64,000 nt of DNA, taken from NCBI RefSeq assembly GCF_009811655.1, contig NZ_BGJX01000017.1, forward strand, positions 1 through 64,000, given 5' to 3'. Within the stretch, counting starts at the first letter, position 1. Each line of letters opens with the position of its first letter. Below the pieces are notes generated by a model, which worked only from the letters and a program-made list of their open reading frames with translations, did not search any database and was not told where the DNA came from. Positions 7,988 to 19,595 of this stretch are shown here, in pieces. The stretch comes from Methylosinus sp. Ce-a6 (GTDB taxonomy: Bacteria > Pseudomonadota > Alphaproteobacteria > Rhizobiales > Beijerinckiaceae). The position numbers were made by a program, and so were the translations under genes.

Positions 7988-8001
7988 AGCGCGCGGCGCG
8001 A

Positions 8002-9822
<1,821 letters not shown>

Positions 9823-9983
9823 GGGATTAGAGCCGATCGGTTCGCGGGCGAAGCGCGACCCGGCGCTCCTTTCAGGGCGCGAGGCAGGCCGCAGCTTTTT
9901 GCAGTGCGGCATCTCATACAGGAGCGCGGCGCGAATGGGAAGCGTGACGGGAGGGCGCGCAATGATTCACCCGCAGGACCGGC

Positions 9984-11357
9984 TCACTCCGCCGCCGGAA
10001 CCTCGCGCAGCCCCGGAAAGGCGGTCACCTCCCCCCTCGCCTCGCAGAGCGCGCGGCGACGCGCTTGGATGGCGAAACGCGCCTGGTCCAGCGCCAGCGA
10101 CACCACATGCAGCGCGGTCCCGTCCATATTGCGCAGCCTCAGGTCCGCGACGGAGCTGACCAGCGCCTGGTCCAGCTCGCGCTCATAGCCGTCGAGCTCG
10201 GCGATATCCTGCGCGACGCGGGCGGCGGGCGGGATCTGGAGCAGGCGCTCGATCAGCTTCTCGGAACGCTCATGTGTCTTCGTCCGCATGCGGCTCGCGA
10301 GCGCCGCGGCGGCCGAGCCGACGAGCGACATCAGCATCGCGCCGAGATAGAAGAAGTCGCTGTATTTATCGAAGAATCCGTGCTCGTTGCCGTCGATGAA
10401 GTCGATCGCGCCCTGATGCGCCGGCACGGCCGAATTCTTGTCGGTGGACGGCGCCTCGATATAATTGGCGAGCGGCGCGAGCGCGGCGATCGTCGATCGA
10501 TGGACCAGGAATTGGCGCGTCGCCTCGCCGGCCGCGCTCGCCGGTATGGAGCCCCGCCCGACCAGCATCACGGCGACGCTCGTGGTCTCGACCGCCTGAA
10601 TCGGACGCGGCGGGTCGCCGCCGAAGGCGCCATGGACGATCTCGACGGCATCGAGCGTCGGATAGCGCTTGGCGATGGCCTTGGCCTCCGCCACGGGGAG
10701 GAAGACGGGCGGCTTGCCGCCGACGGCGAGCTGATGGAGCACCTCGCTCGCCGGGCCGATCTGGGGAATCGTCACCAGAAAGACCGCATCGATCTTGCGG
10801 GCGCGCAGCGCCGCCTCGACCTCGGCGGGCTGGAGCATGACTGTCGTGACGCTCTGCTCGTGAATTTCATATTGGGCCAGGATCGTCTCGAGCAGGCGGA
10901 CATTGCCGCGCGCGCCGGCGATCTCCTGGACGACGCCGATCCTCTTGCCGCGCAGATCGGCGACGCGCTTGATCTTGGAGCCCCCCGGCGCGACGAGCAC
11001 GGCGGCGTTGCGGTGCAGGACGACGAGCGCCTGCGCCGAGGGCGGCAGCGCGTCGCTGCGCGCCACGGCGAGCTCGGCCGAGCCCTGCCCGAGCGCCGCC
11101 GCGGCCGCCGCGGTGTCGGCGACCGGCACGACCTTCAGCCGCACCGGCTCGTGATGATGGGAGAAGACCTGCGCCGCCGCAGTGAGCAGGCGCAAATCCT
11201 GCGTCCCTTGCGCGACCGCGACGCGCAGCTCCGCCGGCCGGTTGTAGAGATAGAGGGCCGTCGCCGCCCCGCCGACGAGGACGAGGCAGGCGATCAGGAC
11301 CGCCAGAACGGTTCGCAGCATAGGATCAGCCTCGGTTGCGAAGCCGAATGTGCTCAT
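9984..11357 (-). CDS. TAXI-family TRAP solute-binding protein with extra C-terminal membrane segment
   Basis: About 457 residues. An N-terminal membrane helix (AVLIACLVLVGGAATALYLY) is followed by a TAXI-type periplasmic binding domain (LRVAVAQGTQDLRLLTAAAQ, then VADLRGKRIGVV, then IDAVFLVTIPQIGP). A second helix near residue 360 (FFYLGAMLMSLVGSAAAALA) leads to a ~90-residue cytoplasmic helical tail. The usual TRAP permease gene is not adjacent, so it may sense rather than transport. The start is uncertain: 11357 is used here; 11321 (MLRT) has a GAGG nine bases upstream. The longer frame to 11432 runs into a dispersed repeat and is unlikely. Confidence 0.75.
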   Translation of the reverse strand: MSTFGFATEADPMLRTVLAVLIACLVLVGGAATALYLYNRPAELRVAVAQGTQDLRLLTAAAQVFSHHHEPVRLKVVPVADTAAAAAALGQGSAELAVARSDALPPSAQALVVLHRNAAVLVAPGGSKIKRVADLRGKRIGVVQEIAGARGNVRLLETILAQYEIHEQSVTTVMLQPAEVEAALRARKIDAVFLVTIPQIGPASEVLHQLAVGGKPPVFLPVAEAKAIAKRYPTLDAVEIVHGAFGGDPPRPIQAVETTSVAVMLVGRGSIPASAAGEATRQFLVHRSTIAALAPLANYIEAPSTDKNSAVPAHQGAIDFIDGNEHGFFDKYSDFFYLGAMLMSLVGSAAAALASRMRTKTHERSEKLIERLLQIPPAARVAQDIAELDGYERELDQALVSSVADLRLRNMDGTALHVVSLALDQARFAIQARRRALCEARGEVTAFPGLREVPAAE

Positions 11358-11400
11358 ATAGTGCGACCAATTCTCGTTTTCACCGCGGCGAAGTCGTGGA

Positions 11401-11489
11401 GCCTGGAGCATTTCCGTTCGAAAATGCTCCATTTTCGTCCTGAGCGAATTCTGATCGCTCGAACGTTTCCATTCGAGCGAAAAGCAGCT

Positions 11490-11497
<8 letters not shown>
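11401..11497. repeat. composite palindromic repeat upstream of the TAXI gene
   Basis: Contains GAGCATTTCCGTTCGAAAATGCTC (a hairpin, roughly 11407-11430) and a second symmetrical block around GCTCGAACGTTTCCATTCGAGC (about 11457-11478). Similar small palindromes beginning with GAGCAT- or AGAGC- occur at 23972-24038 and 63279-63380. It separates the TAXI gene from argG. Confidence 0.55.
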
Positions 11498-12737
<1,240 letters not shown>

Positions 12738-12861
12738 TCGAGAATCTTCTTTCGGCGCCGCCTCGCGCGGGCGCAGGTCACACTTCGCATGTCGCGCCGC
12801 GACTATAGAGACGCGCCGCCCGCGCGCAAGCCGGAGCGCGCCGTGAGCAGAGCGGATCGGG

Positions 12862-12997
12862 TGAAGGTTTCCTCATCCTGAGGAGGCGGCGCAGCCGCCG
12901 TCTCGAAGGACGAGGAAACCTTCATGCGCCGCCTTCTGGAACTCGCCCTCGTGCTTTTAAGACGGCTCCTGCGGAGCCTCCTCAGCATGAGGGCGAG
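12862..12997. repeat. two successive hairpin repeats, family E
   Basis: Within the 340-base gap between argG and the Zur-like gene. The first hairpin (12862-12924) has arms TGAAGGTTTCCTC and GAGGAAACCTTCA with an inner GGCGGCGCAGCCGCC stem. The second (12942-12997) has arms CTCGCCCTC and GAGGGCGAG with inner GGCTCCTGCGGAGCC. They look like two members of one dispersed palindromic family. I see no gene in the rest of the gap. Confidence 0.65.
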
Positions 12998-13077
12998 GGT
13001 CGCCGTCCTTCCCCGATCAGCCCGGCGCCGTTAGCCATCGGTCTCGTCATCGCCGTCCCGGCGCGCTACAATGGATC

Positions 13078-13536
13078 ATGAGCACGAAGCGAGTCGCGCC
13101 GCGGGCGGCGGCGCGGGGCCTCACGCCGGCGCGCCGCGCCGCGCTGGATATTCTCACCAAGGCAAATCGGCCGGTCGGCGCCTATGAGATGATCGATCTT
13201 CTCGCCGACGAGAAGGGAAAACGGCCGGCGCCGATTTCCGTGTACCGGGCGCTCGGCTATCTGCTCGATCAGGGCCTCGCCCATCGGCTGGCGTCCCGCA
13301 ACGCCTTCGTGGTCTGCGGTCACTCCCATGAGGCGGGCGAGCCGGTGATCTTCCTCATCTGTGACGAATGCGGCGAAGTGAGCGAGGCGACCTGCCCCGA
13401 GCTGACTCGCGGCCTCGCCGCCCTCACCGCCTCGGCCGGCTTCGAGCCGCGAACGCGCGTCGTCGAGATCGCAGGGCTTTGCGGGCGCTGCGCCGCAGCG
13501 CCGGGAAAGGACGGCCGAGGCGCTCTCGTCGAGTGA
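13078..13536 (+). CDS. zur: Fur-family transcriptional regulator, Zur-like
   Basis: A 152-residue metalloregulator. The winged-helix part covers about residues 15-72 (TPARRAALDIL through APISVYRALGYLLDQGLAHR). The C-terminal dimerisation part carries C80 with H82/H84 (VVCGHSHEAG), C95/C98 (CDEC) and C135/C138 (CGRC), as expected for the structural zinc site and a zinc-sensing site of Zur. The FLICDECGEVSEATC pattern favours Zur over Fur. No znuABC operon is adjacent, so the zinc role rests on family resemblance. Its stop codon lies inside the first unit of a 12-base tandem repeat. Confidence 0.82.
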   Translation: MSTKRVAPRAAARGLTPARRAALDILTKANRPVGAYEMIDLLADEKGKRPAPISVYRALGYLLDQGLAHRLASRNAFVVCGHSHEAGEPVIFLICDECGEVSEATCPELTRGLAALTASAGFEPRTRVVEIAGLCGRCAAAPGKDGRGALVE

Positions 13537-13596
13537 CTTGCCGAGTGACTTGCCGAGTGACGTGCCGAGCGACTTGCCGAGCGACCCGCCGAGTGA
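13531..13596 (+). repeat. 12-base tandem repeat, about 5.5 copies
   Basis: Units are GAGTGACTTGCC with small changes (GAGTGACGTGCC, GAGCGACTTGCC, GAGCGACCCGCC). The array begins over the stop codon of the Zur-like gene and runs 60 bases downstream. Each unit in that reading frame contains a stop or Glu-Xaa pattern, so the array extends no protein in the zur frame. Confidence 0.85.
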
Positions 13597-13755
13597 GAAC
13601 TTTACCATCGGACAAAGGATTGGTGTCGACGCCGTCGCCGATCTTCGTCAATATCGGCGATCGCGCCCCAAGTGATGGGGGGAATCAACCGTCACGTCTA
13701 CCCTGAGCAGACATCGATGCTCATATTGACTGGAGACAGGCTTCCCGCCGCGGCC

Positions 13756-13769
13756 GGCACAATCTTTGC
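13756..13769 (+). promoter_or_regulatory. sigma-54 (RpoN) promoter of the prkA operon
   Basis: GGCAC-N5-TTGC (GGCACAATCTTTGC) matches the -24/-12 consensus exactly in its core, with GG and GC ten bases apart. It lies about 135 bases upstream of the prkA start in a 365-base gap (13537-13901) that otherwise holds the 12-base repeats and no gene. The homologous enterobacterial yeaGH operon is known to be sigma-54 dependent, which supports the call. I did not find a clear enhancer-binding palindrome. Confidence 0.65.
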
Positions 13770-13901
13770 CTCGCATGTCCTGAACTCGGTCTTGGACCAG
13801 TCGACAGGGGTGGGGCGGTCGACGGCGAAGACGAGAGGCGGCCCGATCGGTTTCGCGCCGCCGGGAATCGTGAGCCATAGCGCTCGAGCGACAGGTGCCC
13901 C

Positions 13902-15845
13902 ATGACGAACTCGGACGTTTTTGCGGATTTTGCGCGGTCCTTCAGAGGAAGACGGGCCGTGGAGATGACGCTCTCCGACTACCTCGACCTTTGCCGCGAA
14001 GATCCGAAAACCTATGCGAGCGCCGCGGAGCGTATCCTCGACGCCATCGGCGAGCCGGAGCTCATCGACACATCGCGCGACCCGAGGCTCGGCCGCATCT
14101 TCATGAACCGCACCATCCGCGTCTATCCGGCCTTCGCCGAATTCTTCGGCATGGAGGAGACGATCGAGCGGATCGTGAGCTTCTTCCGCCACGCGGCCCA
14201 AGGCCTCGAGGAGCGCAAGCAGATTCTCTATCTCCTCGGCCCGGTCGGCGGCGGCAAGTCCTCGCTCGCCGAGCGGCTGAAGGCGCTGATGGAGGTCGAT
14301 CCGATCTATGTGCTCAAGGCGGGCGAGGAGCTCTCCCCCGTCTTCGAGAGCCCGCTCGGGCTCTTCGATCCGGCGACCGCGGGCGAGATGCTCGAGCAGC
14401 GCTATGGCATACCGCGCCGGCGCCTCAACGGGCTCATGAGCCCCTGGTGCCTGAAGCGTCTCGACGAATTCGGCGGCGACATCACCCGATTCACCGTGGT
14501 GAAGCTCACGCCCTCGCGTCTGCGCCAGATCGGCATCGCCAAGACCGAGCCCGGCGACGAGAACAATCAGGACATCTCCTCCCTCGTCGGCAAGGTCGAT
14601 ATCCGCAAGCTCGAGAGTCTCGCCCAGGCGGACCCGGACGCCTATAGCTATTCGGGCGGCCTCAACCGCGCCAATCAGGGACTTCTCGAATTCGTCGAGA
14701 TGTTCAAGGCGCCGATCAAGATGCTTCATCCTCTGCTGACGGCCACGCAGGAGGGAAATTACATCGGCACCGAGAACATCGGCGCAATTCCCTTCTCCGG
14801 CATAGTGATGGCCCATTCCAACGAGGCGGAATGGCAGAGCTTCAAGAACAATCGCAACAATGAGGCCTTCATCGATCGCATCTATGTGATCAAGGTTCCC
14901 TATTGCCTGCGCGTCACCGAGGAGCAGCACATCTATGAGAAGCTCCTGCACGGCTCCGAGCTCGCCGAGGCGAGCTGCGCGCCGAGCACGCTCGAGATGC
15001 TCGCCCGCTTCATCGTGCTCTCGCGCCTGAAGCCGCACGAGAATTCGAACCTCTTCTCGAAGATGCGCGTCTATGACGGCGAGAGCCTTCGCGAGGTCGA
15101 TCCGCGCGCGCGCAGCATGCTCGAGTATAAGGATGCGGCCGGCGTCGACGAGGGCATGGACGGACTCTCCACCCGCTTCGCCTTCAAGGTTCTGGCGGCG
15201 ACCTTCAACCACGACACGGTCGAGGTGGCGGCGGACCCCGTGCATCTCATCTATGTGCTAGAGCAGTCGCTGCGCCGAGAGCAGCTGCCGGCGGAGACGG
15301 AGAAGCGCTATCTCGAGTTCATCAAGGCCGAGCTCGCGCCGCGCTACGCCGAATTCATCGGCAACGAGATTCAAAAGGCCTATTTGGAGTCCTATCAGGA
15401 TTACGGCCAGAATCTCTTCGACCGTTACATCGACTACGCCGACGCCTGGATCGAGGACCAGGACTTCAAGGACCCGGACACCGGCCAGCTTCTGGATCGT
15501 GACCTGTTGAACCAGGAGCTGACCAAGATCGAGAAGCCCGCGGGCATCGCCAATCCCAAGGACTTCCGCAACGAGGTGGTGAAGTTCGCGCTGCGCTGGC
15601 GCGCCGCCAATGAGGGACGCAATCCGTCCTGGGCGAGCTACGAGAAGATCCGCGACGTCATCGAGCGGCGCATGTTCTCCCAGGTCGAGGAGCTGCTGCC
15701 GGTCATTTCATTCGGATCGAAAAAAGACACGCAGACAGAAAAAAAACATGCAGAATTCGTAAGCCGCATGATGGCCCGCGGCTATACGGAGCGGCAGGTG
15801 CGCCGTCTGGTCGAATGGTACATGCGCGTAAAACAGGCCGGCTGA
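13902..15845 (+). CDS. prkA: PrkA family serine protein kinase
   Basis: A 647-residue AAA+-like serine kinase of the PrkA/YeaG family, a stress and nutrient-limitation factor. The P-loop GPVGGGKSSLAERL lies near residue 112. Other family blocks are YTERQVRRLVEWYMRVK at the C-terminus and AHSNEAEWQSFKNNRNNEAF (about 305). Length is standard. It is the first gene of the conserved prkA-yeaH-spoVR cluster, 40 bases ahead of yeaH. A sigma-54 promoter match upstream suggests nitrogen- or starvation-linked control. No strong Shine-Dalgarno site is visible at 13902, but the N-terminus (MTNSDVFADF) fits the family. Confidence 0.95.
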   Translation: MTNSDVFADFARSFRGRRAVEMTLSDYLDLCREDPKTYASAAERILDAIGEPELIDTSRDPRLGRIFMNRTIRVYPAFAEFFGMEETIERIVSFFRHAAQGLEERKQILYLLGPVGGGKSSLAERLKALMEVDPIYVLKAGEELSPVFESPLGLFDPATAGEMLEQRYGIPRRRLNGLMSPWCLKRLDEFGGDITRFTVVKLTPSRLRQIGIAKTEPGDENNQDISSLVGKVDIRKLESLAQADPDAYSYSGGLNRANQGLLEFVEMFKAPIKMLHPLLTATQEGNYIGTENIGAIPFSGIVMAHSNEAEWQSFKNNRNNEAFIDRIYVIKVPYCLRVTEEQHIYEKLLHGSELAEASCAPSTLEMLARFIVLSRLKPHENSNLFSKMRVYDGESLREVDPRARSMLEYKDAAGVDEGMDGLSTRFAFKVLAATFNHDTVEVAADPVHLIYVLEQSLRREQLPAETEKRYLEFIKAELAPRYAEFIGNEIQKAYLESYQDYGQNLFDRYIDYADAWIEDQDFKDPDTGQLLDRDLLNQELTKIEKPAGIANPKDFRNEVVKFALRWRAANEGRNPSWASYEKIRDVIERRMFSQVEELLPVISFGSKKDTQTEKKHAEFVSRMMARGYTERQVRRLVEWYMRVKQAG

Positions 15846-15885
15846 GCCTGAAAGGGCGAGCCGGCTAAGAACGGGTGATGAAACG

Positions 15886-17268
15886 ATGCACATCGTCGAT
15901 CGTCGGCTGAACCCCGGAGGCAAGAGCTTCGCGAACCGCCAGCGCTTCCTGCGCCGCGCCAAGGACATGGTGGAGAAGGCGGTTCGCGAGGCGAGCAAGG
16001 ACCGAGCGATCGGCGATCTGGAGAGCCCCGGGGAGATCACCATTCCCTCCGAGGGCACGCGCGAGCCCACCTTTCGTCACACGACGGGCTCGCGGCGCGA
16101 TCTCGTGCTGCCCGGCAACAAGGATTATGTCGAGGGCGATCTCATCGAGCGCCCGCAGGGCGAAGGCGAGGGCGACGGGGCCGGCGGTCAGGTCGGCCGC
16201 GGCGACGGGCAGGAGGACGCCTTCCGCTTCATCCTCACGCGCGACGAGTTCCTGAGCATCTTCCTGGACGATCTCGAGCTGCCCGACCTCGCCAAAAGGC
16301 GAGTCGCCCATACGGAGAAAGAGGGGCTGCGCCGCGCCGGCTTCACCACCACCGGAACGCCGGCCAATCTCGCGCTGCATCGCACGCTGCAGACCTCGCT
16401 CTCCCGCCGCATCGCATTGAAGCGCCCGAAGCAGGGAGCGATCGACGACCTCGAGCGCCGGCTCGAGGAGGCGCGGCGCCGCGACGACGCGCAAGACGAC
16501 GCGACCCGAGGCGACGCGACCCGAGGCGACGCGACCCGAGCCGACGAGACCCGAGGCGACGGCGCGCAAGTCGAGCGGCTCGCCGCCGAGCTCGAGGCGC
16601 TGCGTCACAAGAGGGCGCGCATCTCCTATCTCGACCCCATCGACCTGCGCTATCGCCGCTTCGAGCGTTTTCCGAAGCCGGTGACGCAGGCGGTGATGTT
16701 CTGCCTGATGGACGTCTCCGGCTCCATGACCGAGCATATGAAGGACCTCGCCAAGCGCTTCTTCATGCTGCTGCACGTGTTTCTGGCGCGCCGCTACAAG
16801 CGGGTCGAGATCGTCTTCATCCGCCACACGGATCGCGCCGGCGAAGTGGACGAGGAGACCTTCTTCCGCTCCGCCGAGACCGGCGGGACAATGGTGTCCT
16901 CCGCCTTGCAGGAGATGCTGAAGGTCATCCGCGAGCGCTACGATCCGGGCGTCTGGAACATTTACGCCGCGCAGGCGTCGGACGGCGACAATCTCTCCAG
17001 CGACAATCCGCAGACGCGCGATCTGCTGCAGAACCACATACTGCCGCTCTGCCAATATTTCGCTTACGTGGAGGTGAGCGGGCCCAACGCCGAGACGCAT
17101 GGCTATGTGCCCCATCACGGCCAGAGCTCGCTATGGCTCACCTATGCCGCGCTGCAAAAGGAGAACGAAAAATTCCAGATGCGGCGCGTCTCGCGGCGCG
17201 AGCACATCTATTCCGTCTTCCGGCAATTGTTCCAGCGGCGCGCCGCAAAGACCGCGGAGGCTCCCTGA
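15886..17268 (+). CDS. yeaH: YeaH/YhbH family protein (UPF0229)
   Basis: A 460-residue protein of the UPF0229 family, always linked to PrkA. The N-terminus MHIVDRRLNPGGKSFANRQR is the family signature. A von Willebrand A-like part begins near residue 270 (MFCLMDVSGSMTEHMKDLA). Around residues 200-225 there is a low-complexity stretch built from DATRG-type units coded by a 15-base tandem repeat (about 16495-16560), which looks like a recent expansion in a linker. The stop overlaps the spoVR start by one base (TGATG), indicating coupling. Confidence 0.93.
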   Translation: MHIVDRRLNPGGKSFANRQRFLRRAKDMVEKAVREASKDRAIGDLESPGEITIPSEGTREPTFRHTTGSRRDLVLPGNKDYVEGDLIERPQGEGEGDGAGGQVGRGDGQEDAFRFILTRDEFLSIFLDDLELPDLAKRRVAHTEKEGLRRAGFTTTGTPANLALHRTLQTSLSRRIALKRPKQGAIDDLERRLEEARRRDDAQDDATRGDATRGDATRADETRGDGAQVERLAAELEALRHKRARISYLDPIDLRYRRFERFPKPVTQAVMFCLMDVSGSMTEHMKDLAKRFFMLLHVFLARRYKRVEIVFIRHTDRAGEVDEETFFRSAETGGTMVSSALQEMLKVIRERYDPGVWNIYAAQASDGDNLSSDNPQTRDLLQNHILPLCQYFAYVEVSGPNAETHGYVPHHGQSSLWLTYAALQKENEKFQMRRVSRREHIYSVFRQLFQRRAAKTAEAP

Positions 17269-18791
17269 TGCGCGGCGAACTGCTCTATGAAGGCAAGGAC
17301 TGGGATTTCGGCACGATCCAGCGCGTGCATGACGCGATAGAGACGATCGCGCACAAGGAGCTCGGCCTCGACACTTTCCCCAATCAGATCGAGATCATCA
17401 CCGCCGAGCAGATGCTCGACGCCTACGCCTCGACCGGCATGCCGCTCTTCTACAAGCATTGGTCGTTCGGCAAGCGTTTCGCCCAGCACGAGGGCATTTA
17501 TCGCATGGGGCTGCAAGGCCTCGCTTATGAGATCGTCATCAACGCCGATCCCTGCATCAGCTACATCATGGAGGAGAACTCCGCCACGATGCAGACGCTG
17601 GTGATCGCGCACGCCGCCTTCGGCCATAATCATTTCTTCAAGCACAATTACCAGTTCCGCCAATGGACCGATCCCGAAGGCATTCTCGACTATCTCTCCT
17701 TCGCCAAGGCCTATATCGCCAATTGCGAGGAGCGCTACGGCCATGCCGAGGTCGAGCGCCTGCTCGACGCCGCCCATGCGCTGATGCCGCAAGGCATAGA
17801 CCGCTATCCGCGCAAGCGCCCGCTCAATCTGCATATGGAGGAGAAGCGCGAGCAGGATCGCAAGGAGGAGCGCGAGCGCCTCTATGACGATCTCTGGCGC
17901 ACCGTGCCGGGCCGCGCGCGCGGCGCCAAGCAGATGGCCGGCGACAAGCGCCGCGCCCTGCTCGGCCTGCCGCAAGAGAATATCCTCTACTTCCTCGAGA
18001 AGGCCGCGCCGCGTCTGAAGCCCTGGCAGCGCGAGGTGCTGCGCATCGTGCGGCTCATCGCGCAATATTTCTATCCGCAGCAGCAGACCAAGGTGATGAA
18101 CGAGGGCTGCGCCACCTATTGCCACTACCGCCTGCTCAATCGCCTGCACGAGAAGGGGCGGATCGACGACGGCAGCTTCCTCGAATTTTTGACATCGCAC
18201 ACCAACGCCACGCGCCAGCCCTTCTACGACAGCCCCGCCTATAGCGGCGTCAATCCTTATGCGCTCGGCTTCGACATGATGCGCGACATAGAACGCATCG
18301 TGCGCGAGCCGACCGAGGAGGACCGCTATTGGTTCCCCGAGATCGCCGGAACCGGCGACGAGATGGAGGTGCTGCGCAATGTCTGGGCGAATTACCGCGA
18401 CGACAGCTTCATCGCGCAGTTCCTGAGCCCGCAGCTCATCCGCAAATGGCGGCTGTTCCATGTCGTCGACGATCGTGAGCAGCCGCATCTCGAGGTGACG
18501 GCCATCCACAATGAGCGCGGCTATCGCGATCTGCGCCGCAGCCTCGCGGCGCAATACGAGGTCGGCGGATATGCGCCGGACATTCAGATCGTCGATGTCG
18601 ATCTCGCCGGCAATCGCAAGCTGGTGCTGCATCATCGCGTGCGCGACGGCAAGATGCTGGAGCTGACCAACGCCGCCATGGTGCTCGGCCATCTCGCCAA
18701 TCTCTGGGGCTATGAGGTGCTGCTGCAGGAGATCGACGCCGGCACGGAACAGGTGCTGAAAGAGCATATGGTGCGGCCGGAGGCCGGTTGA
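17268..18791 (+). CDS. SpoVR family protein
   Basis: A 507-residue SpoVR/YcgB family protein, third gene of the prkA operon. Family segments include YEGKDWDFGTIQRVHDAIE at the start, IITAEQMLDAYASTGMP, MYHHWSFGK-like YKHWSFGKRFAQHE, and NEGCATYCHYRLLNRLHEKG. The biochemical role is unknown; in non-sporulating bacteria it belongs to a stress module with PrkA and YeaH. I used the ATG at 17268, which overlaps the yeaH stop, rather than an upstream in-frame start at 17133 inside yeaH. The C-terminus is normal for the family. Confidence 0.93.
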   Translation: MRGELLYEGKDWDFGTIQRVHDAIETIAHKELGLDTFPNQIEIITAEQMLDAYASTGMPLFYKHWSFGKRFAQHEGIYRMGLQGLAYEIVINADPCISYIMEENSATMQTLVIAHAAFGHNHFFKHNYQFRQWTDPEGILDYLSFAKAYIANCEERYGHAEVERLLDAAHALMPQGIDRYPRKRPLNLHMEEKREQDRKEERERLYDDLWRTVPGRARGAKQMAGDKRRALLGLPQENILYFLEKAAPRLKPWQREVLRIVRLIAQYFYPQQQTKVMNEGCATYCHYRLLNRLHEKGRIDDGSFLEFLTSHTNATRQPFYDSPAYSGVNPYALGFDMMRDIERIVREPTEEDRYWFPEIAGTGDEMEVLRNVWANYRDDSFIAQFLSPQLIRKWRLFHVVDDREQPHLEVTAIHNERGYRDLRRSLAAQYEVGGYAPDIQIVDVDLAGNRKLVLHHRVRDGKMLELTNAAMVLGHLANLWGYEVLLQEIDAGTEQVLKEHMVRPEAG

Positions 18792-18816
18792 GCGTTGGCC
18801 CCCGGCCATTGCGGTC

Positions 18817-18893
18817 GTCATTGCGAACGCAGCGAAGCAATCAGGGCCGCGGGGCCGCTCCTGGATCGCGTCGTCGCTGCGCTCCCGCGATGA
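18817..18893. repeat. dispersed palindromic repeat, family D (second copy)
   Basis: Arms GTCATTGCGAACGCAGCGAA and the mirrored GTCGCTGCGCTCCCGCGATGAC flank an inner AATCAGGGCC/GCTCCTGGAT stem. It is the same family as 6061-6127. It lies in the gap after spoVR and probably marks the operon end. Confidence 0.7.
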
Positions 18894-18972
18894 CGCTCGG
18901 GAGACATCTTCCCTTTCCCGCGAGTCTGTGCGACGGCTGCGTGAACGCCACGCCTCCACGCACGCCGCCCCG

Positions 18973-19593
18973 ATGACCATCAAGCGCAAATATCATCACG
19001 GCGCCCTGAAAGAAGCGCTGGTCGAGGCGGCGCTCGAGCTTCTGGCGGAAGGCGGGCCGGCCAATCTCAGCCTCGGCGAGGCGGCCAAGCGCGTCGGCGT
19101 GACCGCGGCCGCGCCCTATCGCCATTTCGCCAGCCGCGACGAGCTGCTGAACGAGGTGGCGCGGCGCGGCTTCCTCTCCTTCGGCGCAGCGCTCGAAAAG
19201 GCCTGGGACGAAGGCAGGCCCGACGCGGCGACGGCCATGTGGCGCATGTGCGCCGCCTATCTCGCCTTCGCCCGCGCGGAGCCCGGCCTCTACGCCGCCA
19301 TGTTCGGCTCGGCCGCCTCGCTCGCCAGCGAGCCGTCCGCCGACGCCGCCGATCATGCGCTCGAGATTCTCTGGCGCTCCGTCGTCGCCTTTCTCCAGCA
19401 GCGCGGCGCGCCGGCGCAGGGCGCCCGCAAGCTCGCTCTCCAGCTCTGGGCGCTCGCCCATGGCGTCGCCATGCTGGCGATCTCCGGCCATCTCGACGCG
19501 GCGAAGGGCCTCGATCCCGGCCCCGTGCTCGACGCGGCCGCGCGCAATCTGATGGAAGCCGCCGTCCGCCGCGCGGAGACCGCGCCGGGCTGA
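18973..19593 (+). CDS. TetR/AcrR family transcriptional regulator (WHG-type C-terminus)
   Basis: A 206-residue repressor. The N-terminal helix-turn-helix reads LVEAALELLAEGGPANLSLG, then EAAKRVGVTAAAPYRHFASR and DELLNEVA, a standard TetR DNA-binding domain (about residues 8-55). The C-terminal ligand domain matches the WHG type (LQLWALAHGVAMLAISG). The start at 18973 (MTIKRKYHHG) is the usual TetR start; upstream in-frame codons to 18928 run into the repeat. It converges on the ClC-type gene with two bases between stops. Its target is unknown. Confidence 0.88.
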   Translation: MTIKRKYHHGALKEALVEAALELLAEGGPANLSLGEAAKRVGVTAAAPYRHFASRDELLNEVARRGFLSFGAALEKAWDEGRPDAATAMWRMCAAYLAFARAEPGLYAAMFGSAASLASEPSADAADHALEILWRSVVAFLQQRGAPAQGARKLALQLWALAHGVAMLAISGHLDAAKGLDPGPVLDAAARNLMEAAVRRAETAPG

Positions 19594-19595
19594 TC

